Shown here piece by piece: positions 27,239-35,951 of a stretch of 64,000 nt of DNA (its first letter is position 1; the number at the start of each line of letters is the position of its first letter). The stretch lies in the NCBI GenBank assembly GCA_040904825.1, contig JBBDSU010000061.1, positions 10,900 through 74,899 of the forward strand, read 5' to 3'. The position numbers were made by a program, and so were the translations under genes. Below the pieces are notes generated by a model. The model ran no database searches. It was given only the letters and a program-made list of their open reading frames with translations, and was not told the origin of the DNA. Origin of the DNA: JBBDSU01 sp040904825 (GTDB taxonomy: Bacteria; Actinomycetota; Nitriliruptoria; Nitriliruptorales; Nitriliruptoraceae).

Positions 27239-27674
27239 GGGTCGATGGTCCCGTCGCGGGCAGCTGACCGAACTCCTCGCCACGGGCTGGATTGAACGTC
27301 AGATCCAACCCCACCCAGATCGTCTTTGACCAGCCGTAGAGCACGAATGGGATGAGCGCGTTGAGCACCAGGCCACCGATAAGCAGTCCGGTCCACGGCA
27401 CATCGGGCCAAGTGACGAGCATGCCGCCGACGAACCATCCACCAAAGACCACAAGCACGATCGCCATGATCACCGTCATGGCGCCGACCCAGTAGCCCTC
27501 TTCGCGGACGAACGAGAATCCACATGTGGGGCAGGACGGTTTCAGTTCGGTGAGCCCTGCGAACACGCCACGGCCTCCGCAGTGCGGGCATGCGCCCATC
27601 AAGCCGCGGCCAAGTGGAGCAACTCGCGAGGAACGGGCCGCAGAAGCTGGTGTACGCGGGTCCGAGCCTGTCAC
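27231..27674 (-). CDS. DUF983 family zinc-ribbon membrane protein
   Basis: A 147-residue protein with a zinc-ribbon (CPHCGGRGVF and CPTCGFSF) followed by two membrane helices (about 70-90 and 98-118), the standard DUF983 arrangement. Function of the family is not established; homologues are often near respiratory or membrane biogenesis genes. GAGG sits five bases before the GTG start. First gene of the chain leading into DUF4129-MoxR-DUF58. Confidence 0.8.
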   Translation of the reverse strand: MTGSDPRTPASAARSSRVAPLGRGLMGACPHCGGRGVFAGLTELKPSCPTCGFSFVREEGYWVGAMTVIMAIVLVVFGGWFVGGMLVTWPDVPWTGLLIGGLVLNALIPFVLYGWSKTIWVGLDLTFNPARGEEFGQLPATGPSTRG

Positions 27675-27753
27675 GGTGACCTCGTCGTGTCGCGTCTGAA
27701 GGCACACCGTAACGGCGTCGCGTCCAGCCACGAGCACTCGCCGTCGACGGCCA

Positions 27754-28452
27754 TCAATCAGCCGAGGCTTCCCGCGACGCGACAGCACGCGCCAACACTT
27801 CGCTGAACACCGCCGCTGGCTGCGCGCCTGTGATCGCGAACCGTCGATCGATGACGAAGAAAGGGACTCCGGTGACGCCCAGCGACCGCGCCAGCTCAAG
27901 GTCTTGCTCAACAGCGGGCTGGTAGCGGCCGTCGTCCAGCGCGCCACGAACCTCGGCAGCGTCAAGTCCGACATCGGCGGCGAGATCAACCAGGTCGTCG
28001 TCACGGCCAACGTGCCTGCCTTCGCAGAAATGGGCCCGGAGCAACCGTTCCTTCAGGTCGTACTGCAGGCCGCGGTCGTAGGCCAGATGCAGGACTTGGT
28101 GGGCCTTGCGCGTGGACGCGACTTGCTGGCTGGAAAAGTCGAACTGCAGCCCAGCCTCTGCCGCCACACGGGCGACTTCGTCCTGGAGGCGGGCCGCACC
28201 ATCGCGGGTGATGCCCTTGTGATCCACCAGAAAATCGAGAGCGGAACCTTCAAAATCTTCGGGAGTATCGGGTGAGAGCAAGAAACTGTGAAACGTCACG
28301 TCCACCGGTGGGGTGCCGCTCTCAACGAAGTCGACAATCCCGTCCTCAAGGTGGCGCTTGCCGATGTAGCACCACGGACAGGCGACGTCAGACCAGACGT
28401 GAACGGTCAACGGTTCGGACGCTGCAAACTCGGGAACGGCGGACTCAGACAC
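27754..28452 (-). CDS. DsbA-family oxidoreductase (FrnE-like)
   Basis: A 232-residue cytoplasmic protein without signal peptide. The thioredoxin fold starts TVHVWSDVACPWCYIGKRH, with the CPWC redox motif, and the cis-proline loop is GVTGVPFFVIDRRFAITGAQ. This is the FrnE/2-hydroxychromene isomerase-like branch of DsbA proteins, used in thiol-disulfide exchange. The GTG start was chosen just before the conserved strand. Follows the spermidine synthase-like gene by 52 bases. Confidence 0.9.
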   Translation of the reverse strand: MSESAVPEFAASEPLTVHVWSDVACPWCYIGKRHLEDGIVDFVESGTPPVDVTFHSFLLSPDTPEDFEGSALDFLVDHKGITRDGAARLQDEVARVAAEAGLQFDFSSQQVASTRKAHQVLHLAYDRGLQYDLKERLLRAHFCEGRHVGRDDDLVDLAADVGLDAAEVRGALDDGRYQPAVEQDLELARSLGVTGVPFFVIDRRFAITGAQPAAVFSEVLARAVASREASAD

Positions 28453-28504
28453 AGCGCGAATCCGTCCCAGCCCTTGGTGCCAACGGTCTGTGGTGCTGTC
28501 GCAT

Positions 28505-29233
28505 CTATTGGTACTCGTCTCGACGTCTCCCGAGGTAGACGGTATTCGACGATTCTCCGCCGGTATAGAAGTTCGGGAACGCGACCACTTCGGCGCGCAC
28601 GTCGACAAACACCGTGCCCAGGATGTCCAGGAACTCCTCGTCCGGCAGGGCATCGGACCACAAGCCGAAGACGCCACCGGGACGCAGATCCCGCGCCAAG
28701 CGCTCCATCCCCTGCGGCGTGTAGAAGTCAGTGTGGCTGGCGTTCAGCAGGTGCGACGGAGTGTGATCGATGTCGACAAGGATGGCATCCACCTGTTGAC
28801 CAGGTGCTTCGGGCCACAGCGCCTCATCGCCACGGACCATTCCGAAGAAGTCGTCACACACGATGTGGCATCGGGAGTCGCCAACCAGCGCGTGAGTTTC
28901 GGGCAACAGTCCGTTGGTGTGCCAGTCGATGACATGGCTGAGGGCTTCTACGACGAGCAGCGACTCCACTCTGGGATCTTCCAGGACCGCGCGTGCCGTG
29001 TAGCCGAGTCCGAGTCCTCCCACCACGACGTCAAGCGACGTTCGATCCAGCATGTCGAGGCCCAGCTTGGCAAGCGCGACCTCGCCTGCGGTGAACAGGC
29101 TCGACATGAGGAATTCGTCGCCGAGCTTGACCTCATACACGTCGACCTTGCGCATCGGCTCACGACGACGACGCAGGCTGAGCACTCCCATCGGCGTCGC
29201 GACGTTCGCCAACTCTGCAAACGATGCATTCAC
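28505..29233 (-). CDS. Spermidine synthase-like methyltransferase-fold protein
   Basis: A 242-residue protein with a Rossmann SAM-binding core: VVVGGLGLGYTARAVLEDP (motif I), VESLLVVEALSHVIDWH, and DAILVDIDHTP in the position of the catalytic Asp loop of polyamine synthases. It resembles the SpeE-like proteins of actinobacteria, which may not all make spermidine. AAGGGG lies six bases before the GTG. It stands between the WXG100-like gene and the DsbA-like gene on the same strand. Confidence 0.75.
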   Translation of the reverse strand: MNASFAELANVATPMGVLSLRRRREPMRKVDVYEVKLGDEFLMSSLFTAGEVALAKLGLDMLDRTSLDVVVGGLGLGYTARAVLEDPRVESLLVVEALSHVIDWHTNGLLPETHALVGDSRCHIVCDDFFGMVRGDEALWPEAPGQQVDAILVDIDHTPSHLLNASHTDFYTPQGMERLARDLRPGGVFGLWSDALPDEEFLDILGTVFVDVRAEVVAFPNFYTGGESSNTVYLGRRRDEYQ

Positions 29234-29328
29234 CGCAGACCCCTTCGTTGCATCCACTCTACGGCCACCAGACTGTTCGGCCGGATGCGCGGCCTCTCAC
29301 CGTCGATCCGCTCGACAAGCGAGCGCCG

Positions 29329-29916
29329 TCAGCGGTCGGCCGCAAGCACCGATTGGATCTGCTGATCAATCGAGCGTGCTACCGACGCCCGGGTTTCCTG
29401 CGTGCGTGCACGTGCAGCAGCCGTAAACCGGCCGACGGCTTCGACCGCGCCGAGTTTCGCCTGTCCCTGCCAGTCGGTTGCTTCGAGCCGGGCCAGATGT
29501 TCCTGAAGCGCCGCATCCACTGTCCCCAAGCGTCGGGCGACTGACGGCTTCAATTCCTCCAGCGCGGCCGTGTCAATGTCGACCGCGCCATCCCCGGCAT
29601 CCACCGCTGGCATCGCGACCGGCGACCCGTTCACCGCGATGCGGACGGGCGCGCCACCAAGTGCATGGGCGATGTTGCTCGTAGCGAGCGACACGGCCTC
29701 CGCAATCTGACCCAGATCCTTCAGCAGCGCACGGGAAAAATCGACAGCAATCTGGCCGATCTCTGTCTTGAATCCGACGGCGTTCGGTCCGAAATACCTC
29801 ACGGTGACAGCATCTTGGGTGAGCAACTGCAGGTCGAGGCGTATCCGCTCGAACTGCTGCGTCGCGAACGACGCGTACTGGACGATCGACGCTGGATTGA
29901 CACGAATGACAGCCAT
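29329..29916 (-). CDS. Tandem WXG100-like protein, candidate type VII substrate
   Basis: A 195-residue helical protein without signal peptide. It has two halves like WXG100 hairpins. The first (about 1-85) carries YFGPNAVGFK (41-50) at the turn, and the second (about 115-195) carries the canonical DWQGQAK turn (148-154). A 30-residue Gly/Ala/Asp loop joins them. WXG100 proteins are small secreted substrates of type VII systems and usually have about 100 residues each; here two appear fused. GGGGGAG precedes the ATG. The gene directly follows the FtsK/SpoIIIE ATPase (129 bases), which strongly supports the assignment. Confidence 0.72.
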   Translation of the reverse strand: MAVIRVNPASIVQYASFATQQFERIRLDLQLLTQDAVTVRYFGPNAVGFKTEIGQIAVDFSRALLKDLGQIAEAVSLATSNIAHALGGAPVRIAVNGSPVAMPAVDAGDGAVDIDTAALEELKPSVARRLGTVDAALQEHLARLEATDWQGQAKLGAVEAVGRFTAAARARTQETRASVARSIDQQIQSVLAADR

Positions 29917-30045
29917 CTCGACAACTCCCCCTGATTCGAATCGATCTCAGACCGACAATGCCCCAAGGACCCCGTCCCACCAACACCCTAATGATCGACT
30001 CCCACATGACGAACGGGAGTTCAGAGAGTCTGGGGACAAGCATGC

Positions 30046-33000
30046 CTAACGGGCGACCTGCATCAGCCACCAGTTCCGGTCGCTGATGAACACCCCACGT
30101 CCTGACGGGAACTGCTGTCCTGGCCGGAGCCTGACGCCAGCGGGCGCCACCAATCCGATGTCATCAAGCGCGTCTGGCTGGAGGAGCAGCATTCTGCGCG
30201 CTCGCTTCATCATCGCCATCCAACCGGTCACGAATCCCGACAAGATCTCGTCAGGCAACGCTGCCAGGATGCGCACACGCCCCTCGTGGAGCAGCCGTTC
30301 CAACTGCGCCCCCACAGCATCGCCGACGTGGTCTGGCGCATCGATCACGAGCACCGGAGTGCTCAATCCGGATTCGACGTCATCCGAATCCATCGCCGTG
30401 ACCAGCGCGTCAAGCATCGGCGCGTAGTCGCGCTGGTTCACCGCAACCTGGCTCGCCGCCACGACGGCCAGTGGACTTGTCGGCGCAGTCAGAACCCACA
30501 CGTCACGCCCCGCCGCAACAAGCCCTTGGGCGGCCGTAGCCAGCGTGGTCGACCGCCCTGACCCTGCCGGGCCGATGACCGCAAAGTCATGCGTGCTCAC
30601 GTCACACCGGACGGGCTCGAAGGTCAGGTCGGCCACCCCGAGGGTGAACGCCTTGTCGTCGGAGGGCGGCAACGATCCCACAGCGACCTCATGCGGCAAC
30701 TCAGCCAGTCGCACCTGCTGGCCTTGCGCACTTGCCTGGGCAAGCAGCGCCAGTGCTGCGCTCTGACCCGCCTTGCTCACATCGCTGCCGACTACTGCAA
30801 CCTGCACCGTGGTGCCGTCGTGACGCAACGCTCGTCCGTCCCCAAGCTGGGCATGTCGTGCGACTTGAAAGGGAACGCCGAGATCCATCAACGCATCGGC
30901 ATCAGCCATCTTGAGCATCAAGCGTCCAGTGACAGCATTGATGATCGTTGCTGGAATGCTCATTCTCCGGTCCACCGACGCAACCAGGTGGATGCCGACC
31001 GACCTGCCCGCCAACACCGTCTCCACGAACAACTCAGACCACTGGTGCAAGCCTCGGTCGAAGGTGCGGCTGAACCCTTCGTAGCCGTCGACGACAAGCA
31101 AGAGTCGTGGCACCTGCTTGTTGGGAGCCAGTCGGTGGAGCGCTGTCAAGGTCTCTGCCTTGTATGCCGCCAGCAGCGTCTGCCGCCGAGAAACCTCTGC
31201 ACGCAGATGCATCAGGATCCGTGTCGAGGATTCAAGATCATCGCCGGCTGCCACGGCAGCGACGTGCGCAAGGTCGCCGACTGTGGCCAGCGACTGGCCC
31301 GCATAGTCAAGGATGAATACCTCAACGTCTTCCGGGGACGCATGCGCGAGGGCTGATGCGATAACGGTGCGCAACGTCGTGGTCCGGCCGCTGCCTCCTG
31401 TGCCGAAAACAAGCAGCCCTCCGGTCGCCTCAAGGTCAACCACCTCGGGTGCCTGGCGCTGGTGGTCGGGCAGGTCTGCCACACCGATAAGCACGTCGCG
31501 CCCAGGCTTGAGCTCATCAACGGCTCCGAATCCACCCCCGACCACTTCGTCGAAGGTGATCAGGAACGGAAGTGGCGCCACCCATGGCCGCCGCCCATTC
31601 GCAACACCGAGTTGGCGCGATGCCGCACCGACCGCGGCGATCACCTCATCAAGTTGGGAGTGCTCGATACCGGCTTTCCCAGCAGGCTCTGGCAGCGATG
31701 TTGCAGGACCGGAAGGAGCAAAGTCCTCGACGGTCACTTCAGCGACGGCTGATGCCACCGTGGACGCAGCCCCGGGAAAGGCTGACTGGAACTCGATCAG
31801 GCCACCCTCGCCGAGTCGGGCAAACCCGCGACCTCGCAGAGGTGCTGGAATCTTTGCTGCCTCAGGGCCACCCAGAATGCTCGACGAATCCGAAGGATCC
31901 AAGACCCGGAGGCTGATCCGCAGGTTGGTGTTGGCCAGGATGTCGTCGTTGACCGCTCCCGACGGACGCTGCGTCGCCAGGATGAGGTGGATCCCCAGGC
32001 TCCGGCCCCGCTGGGCGATATCGACCATCCCTGCAATGAAGTGTGGGACCTGGGTGACCAGCGTGGCGAATTCGTCAACCACGATGACCAGGCTCGGTGG
32101 GGCCTCGTCGGGAAAACGATCCAGCATGTCGTTGAGATCGGTGGCCTTGCCTTCCATGAGTCGCATGCGTCGATCAAGCTCGGCCCTGAGGCTCACCAGC
32201 GCACGCATCGCCAACTCGGCGCTCAAGTTGGTCACATAGCCGACCGTGTGAGGTGCCTGTTGGAACACGTTGCTTGACGCGCCACCTTTGTAATCGATGA
32301 ACAAGAGATTGAGCCGGCTCGGTGGATGCCTGGCGATCAGTGCAGCAATGATGGCCCGCAGCAGTTCGCTCTTTCCCGACCCGCTCGTTCCTGCGATCAG
32401 CGCATGGGGGCCATGCTCAACGAGGTCGATCTCCACGGGCCCGTGTGGCCCGATCCCTATCGGCGCCCGCAGCTCGTAGCCGTCGACCGACCGCCATTGT
32501 TCGATGATCCATTCGGGGCTGGCAGCGGTTGTCCCAAGCGTCCCTAACAATGCAGCGGTGCGTGGGATCGCGTTCGTCGTCGACGCTCCGCTCGCGTCGC
32601 GAACCGGCGCCAAGGCGCGACCGATACGACTGGCAACGCCGCTGTCCACAAGATCCAGGTCCAGCTGCCGCGCATCCAGGTCGGGGTCGGTGAACCAGAG
32701 CCAAGCACGCTGGCCCGACGCTGCTGGCGGGCAGTGGACGACTGCCGTCGACTGGCGTGGCACCCATCCGAGATCCCGACCCACCCACATCACTGCCAGG
32801 GCCACGTCACCCGCAACGTCAAGCAACGCCGACAAGGTTGGCCGGTCAACCTCGGCACCTTCATCCAGGAGCAACAACAGTCGCGGCCAAGAGGAACTTG
32901 ACCGCTGCGTCGCCACATCCAACAGCCGGCGCACCAGGTCGTTGGCGGCCGCAGATCCCCGCACCACATGCGGGCCCGCGATCGGTGATGCCGTTGACCG

Positions 33001-34371
33001 GGTGTGGGGCAGCCATTTCACGACGTCAACGATCCGGTCTGTCTCCGGCATTGCCGCGCAGATCACAAGGTCTTCCGGCGAATGCAACGTCGCCGACTGA
33101 ACCAGCAGCGCCAAGGTCACCGCGTCGACGGTGCTCGCATCGCCATAGAGCGACACGATGGGGTGCTGGACGGCGTCAACAACGACAGGCACCGACGTCA
33201 GCATCGATCGTTGCCTCAAGTCCTCGACGAGGTCTGCGGCCAAGGTGTCGCCGTCGGTTGCATCGGCCAGCCGCGTCGAAGTTCGACACTCATCAGTGCC
33301 CAGGCCCAACCTCAGATGAAGGAAGTCTCCAGAGGAACGGGTTCGTGCCCACAGGTCGGATGAACGGGCCTCGGCCCGGCGAGTCAGGTCAGTGATGTCC
33401 GGAGCAGCCTCGTTGCGACGACGCCGCTCGTCAGTGATGGCGGCGTCAAGACGCTCGATCCAGGCGGCGCGGCGCTGGCCAAAGATGGCGAGCTCTTGCC
33501 GATACGTCCTTCCACCTGAACGTCGCTCACCGATGATGTTCGCTACTGCGCTGAGCGGCCCGAGGAGGGCGAACAGGAGAAACTCCGGTCGGCCAAGAAC
33601 CAGCGCGAACAGCACGGCGCCCGCCATGGGCAACAACAGCGCAAGAAGGTTGAACGACCGCTTGGCCGGTCTCGTCGGTGGCCGGCCAGGACCCGGCACG
33701 TCCACCGCCTCCAATCGGGGGCGCCGGTACGGCGTCCGGTTGAGCGGCAGGCAACCCAACTGATCGCGGATGGTGCTCGTCGCGAATCGCACGTGCCGAA
33801 TCGCCAGCGTGCATCCCCCAAGCTGGACAACTGCCCCTTCATGCAGCGGAACAACCCGATCGATCGTCGCGCCGTTGACAACGACCGGATTCGTGACGCG
33901 CCCCGCTGGCTCGATGGTCGCGGCCCCGCTCGACGAGATGGTCACGATCGCGTGAAAGCTCGACACCGTTGGATCAGCCAAGGACACATCTGCCCGCAGA
34001 TCACGACCGACCACATAGCGGCCGGGCTCAAGCGGCAGCGACCGGCCCGTTCCGGCACCACTCACGACATCGCAGACAAGACCGCATGCTGTCTGTGTCG
34101 CGGCCTTGGCGACATTCGGCGGGTCATGTTCGACGACTTCAACAACATCGCCCGACACGAGCTCGGATGCTGGCATCGGTGTGTCGGCCGCCAGTGGCAA
34201 CCCAATCCGATCGCAGAAGAGCCGCACCGGTCGGTCATCGGCCGCCGAGGCGCCGAAGTAGCGATTGATCGCTCGCGCGACGTCGCCGACGGTGTGGTCA
34301 TCGGTGAAGGCCACGGCGACATCGTTGGACGAGCTCCCATTCACGGCAATCCGCAGCAGGATCTCCCGCAT
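30046..34371 (-). CDS. Type VII secretion ATPase, EssC/EccC-like, with ubiquitin-like and FHA domains
   Basis: A 1441-residue motor. Visible order: a ubiquitin-like region (about 1-81, ending LVSGDVVEVVEHD), an FHA domain (about 101-192; GRYVVGRD, SSFH, NPVVVNG), two membrane helices (about 240-280), then FtsK/SpoIIIE ATPase modules. Walker A loops are GTSGSGKSELL near 660, GTGGSGRTTTL near 990 and GPAGSGRSTTL near 1265. The first module is the most canonical (Walker B LVIVVDEFA). EssC of Firmicutes also has N-terminal FHA domains; the fused ubiquitin-like part recalls EsaB/YukD. The ATG was chosen at the ubiquitin-like strand; a GTG 14 codons earlier is possible. Other membrane subunits (EccB, EccD, mycosin) are not in the window. 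Confidence 0.88.
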   Translation of the reverse strand: MREILLRIAVNGSSSNDVAVAFTDDHTVGDVARAINRYFGASAADDRPVRLFCDRIGLPLAADTPMPASELVSGDVVEVVEHDPPNVAKAATQTACGLVCDVVSGAGTGRSLPLEPGRYVVGRDLRADVSLADPTVSSFHAIVTISSSGAATIEPAGRVTNPVVVNGATIDRVVPLHEGAVVQLGGCTLAIRHVRFATSTIRDQLGCLPLNRTPYRRPRLEAVDVPGPGRPPTRPAKRSFNLLALLLPMAGAVLFALVLGRPEFLLFALLGPLSAVANIIGERRSGGRTYRQELAIFGQRRAAWIERLDAAITDERRRRNEAAPDITDLTRRAEARSSDLWARTRSSGDFLHLRLGLGTDECRTSTRLADATDGDTLAADLVEDLRQRSMLTSVPVVVDAVQHPIVSLYGDASTVDAVTLALLVQSATLHSPEDLVICAAMPETDRIVDVVKWLPHTRSTASPIAGPHVVRGSAAANDLVRRLLDVATQRSSSSWPRLLLLLDEGAEVDRPTLSALLDVAGDVALAVMWVGRDLGWVPRQSTAVVHCPPAASGQRAWLWFTDPDLDARQLDLDLVDSGVASRIGRALAPVRDASGASTTNAIPRTAALLGTLGTTAASPEWIIEQWRSVDGYELRAPIGIGPHGPVEIDLVEHGPHALIAGTSGSGKSELLRAIIAALIARHPPSRLNLLFIDYKGGASSNVFQQAPHTVGYVTNLSAELAMRALVSLRAELDRRMRLMEGKATDLNDMLDRFPDEAPPSLVIVVDEFATLVTQVPHFIAGMVDIAQRGRSLGIHLILATQRPSGAVNDDILANTNLRISLRVLDPSDSSSILGGPEAAKIPAPLRGRGFARLGEGGLIEFQSAFPGAASTVASAVAEVTVEDFAPSGPATSLPEPAGKAGIEHSQLDEVIAAVGAASRQLGVANGRRPWVAPLPFLITFDEVVGGGFGAVDELKPGRDVLIGVADLPDHQRQAPEVVDLEATGGLLVFGTGGSGRTTTLRTVIASALAHASPEDVEVFILDYAGQSLATVGDLAHVAAVAAGDDLESSTRILMHLRAEVSRRQTLLAAYKAETLTALHRLAPNKQVPRLLLVVDGYEGFSRTFDRGLHQWSELFVETVLAGRSVGIHLVASVDRRMSIPATIINAVTGRLMLKMADADALMDLGVPFQVARHAQLGDGRALRHDGTTVQVAVVGSDVSKAGQSAALALLAQASAQGQQVRLAELPHEVAVGSLPPSDDKAFTLGVADLTFEPVRCDVSTHDFAVIGPAGSGRSTTLATAAQGLVAAGRDVWVLTAPTSPLAVVAASQVAVNQRDYAPMLDALVTAMDSDDVESGLSTPVLVIDAPDHVGDAVGAQLERLLHEGRVRILAALPDEILSGFVTGWMAMMKRARRMLLLQPDALDDIGLVAPAGVRLRPGQQFPSGRGVFISDRNWWLMQVAR

Positions 34372-34454
34372 GTGTCCCCCCGCCCCCGCCTCCCCCTTTC
34401 GGAGGAAAGCCACAACAAGCGCCCACGACCCGTCATTGTCCGACCTTGGCTAGA

Positions 34455-34460
34455 TATGAT
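34455..34460 (+). promoter_or_regulatory. Candidate -10 box of the kinase gene
   Basis: TATGAT lies about 80 bases before the kinase start and directly ahead of the 13-bp inverted repeat. No good -35 hexamer is seen at 16-18 bases, so an activator may be needed. Confidence 0.35.
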
Positions 34461-34462
34461 CG

Positions 34463-34503
34463 CCGGGCGTCTCAGTGGTGCTGTGCATAACTGAGACGCC
34501 CGG
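34463..34503. promoter_or_regulatory. 13-bp perfect inverted repeat between eccC-like and kinase genes
   Basis: CCGGGCGTCTCAG and its exact reverse complement are separated by 15 bases (34476-34490). It lies between divergent genes and just after a -10-like TATGAT, so it would be the first part of the kinase mRNA. It may be an operator, an attenuating leader hairpin, or a terminator of a short antisense RNA. Confidence 0.6.
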
Positions 34504-34537
34504 ACAGGGGCTTAAGGATCCGGAATGGGGGTGGGGC

Positions 34538-35896
34538 ATGCCTCGGGCACGGGCGCGGTCGACGATCGTGGACGCATTTGCCGAGATCAGCGAGATCGGG
34601 ATCGGATCGTTCGCCCGCGTCTACCGAGCGGTCGATGGTCACACTGGACAACATGTCGCACTCAAGATCCTGGACATCCAGCGATCTCGCGCGATGAACC
34701 GCGACCAGTTCAACGTCGAAATGCGCGCGCTGGCGATCCTGAGCGCCCATCCCCACATCGTGACGCTGTATCGCGCGTTCGTCAGCCGCGAACACCAGCC
34801 GGTCTTGGTCATGGAGCTGTGTGAGACCTCGCTCGCGGAGTCGATCACGTTGCACGGCGCCGTGCGTCCTCAGGTTGCGCTCAGCATTGCGATCAAGCTG
34901 GCGGGAGCGCTTGGGACCGCCCACGCCGCCGGCATTCTGCATCGCGACGTCAAGCCGGCAAACGTCCTCGTCACTCGCTACGGCGAGCCGGCTTTGGCTG
35001 ACTTCGGCGTGGCGCGATTGCACCAAGACAGCGCAGCAACGCCGGCTATCACCCTGCACCATGCCGCCCCTGAGACGATCATTGGCGACACCGGCGATGA
35101 ACGCAGCGATCTGTACAGCCTCGCCTCAACCCTGTACGAACTGCTCGCTGGCCGGCCGCCTTACTACGTGACGACCGACGAAGATCCACTCGTCATCCAG
35201 CGCAGGGTGCTAACGGATCCTGCCCCGAACATCCGTTCCACCAACGTTCCGATCGAGTTGCACGATCTCCTGCGGTCGACGCTGTCGAAGGATCCCAGCC
35301 ATCGTCCCGCGTCCGTCATCGAATTCGCGCAACTGCTGCGCGGCATAGAGGAAGCCAATGGTTGGCCGGCGACCGACTGCATTGTCGAAGGGTTCGCGCA
35401 ACTTCCTCCCCTGCTGCGCACACCCAGCATCGAGCACACCGCTGACAGCGCCGCCACGCGCACAAGCATCCCGTCACTGGGGATCAGCGACCGTTCGTTT
35501 TCGACGGTGGATCTTTCGGATCGCGGTCTGGATCCGGTTGACGGCACCGGCTCCGAAGAGGTGCCGTACGCGCGGCGGTCGGTGCCGGTCGAACGAGCCG
35601 ACATCCCCAGCGCCCCGGACTTTGGCCTGTTGTCGCCGCCATCCCCGTTAGAGGCGACAGCAGGGTTCATCCATGCCACCGACAGTCCGGCGACACCGGA
35701 AACATGCCTACCCCCGCCTGCCGCAACGAGCCCACCCGACGCTTGCGAGGGTGAGGTCGCCGCGGTCTGGGGCTACGGTCCTGCTGGCGGAACAGGAACC
35801 GTGATGCGACAGGAATCGCACCCTCCTTCCAGCACATCCGATCAAGCACCGAGCCCAAAGCGACGCCGCTTCGGGCGCAAGCGCAAGGACGCGTAA
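34538..35896 (+). CDS. Serine/threonine protein kinase
   Basis: A 452-residue cytoplasmic kinase of the bacterial Hanks type. Kinase domain about 10-270: glycine loop IGIGSFARVY, VAxK lysine in ALKIL, catalytic loop HRDVKPANVL, ADFGVAR, and an APE-like AAPET. The C-terminal 180 residues are Pro/Ser/Thr-rich, without a membrane helix or sensor domain, and end in a basic KRRRFGRKRK tail. GGGGTGGGG precedes the ATG. Divergent from the FHA-containing type VII ATPase; FHA domains bind phosphothreonine, so a kinase-FHA link is plausible. Confidence 0.9.
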   Translation: MPRARARSTIVDAFAEISEIGIGSFARVYRAVDGHTGQHVALKILDIQRSRAMNRDQFNVEMRALAILSAHPHIVTLYRAFVSREHQPVLVMELCETSLAESITLHGAVRPQVALSIAIKLAGALGTAHAAGILHRDVKPANVLVTRYGEPALADFGVARLHQDSAATPAITLHHAAPETIIGDTGDERSDLYSLASTLYELLAGRPPYYVTTDEDPLVIQRRVLTDPAPNIRSTNVPIELHDLLRSTLSKDPSHRPASVIEFAQLLRGIEEANGWPATDCIVEGFAQLPPLLRTPSIEHTADSAATRTSIPSLGISDRSFSTVDLSDRGLDPVDGTGSEEVPYARRSVPVERADIPSAPDFGLLSPPSPLEATAGFIHATDSPATPETCLPPPAATSPPDACEGEVAAVWGYGPAGGTGTVMRQESHPPSSTSDQAPSPKRRRFGRKRKDA

Positions 35897-35951
35897 GGTT
35901 CGATGCCAGCACGAGTCGCACGACAGACGCGACGCCTTGGAGGAACTGGTC

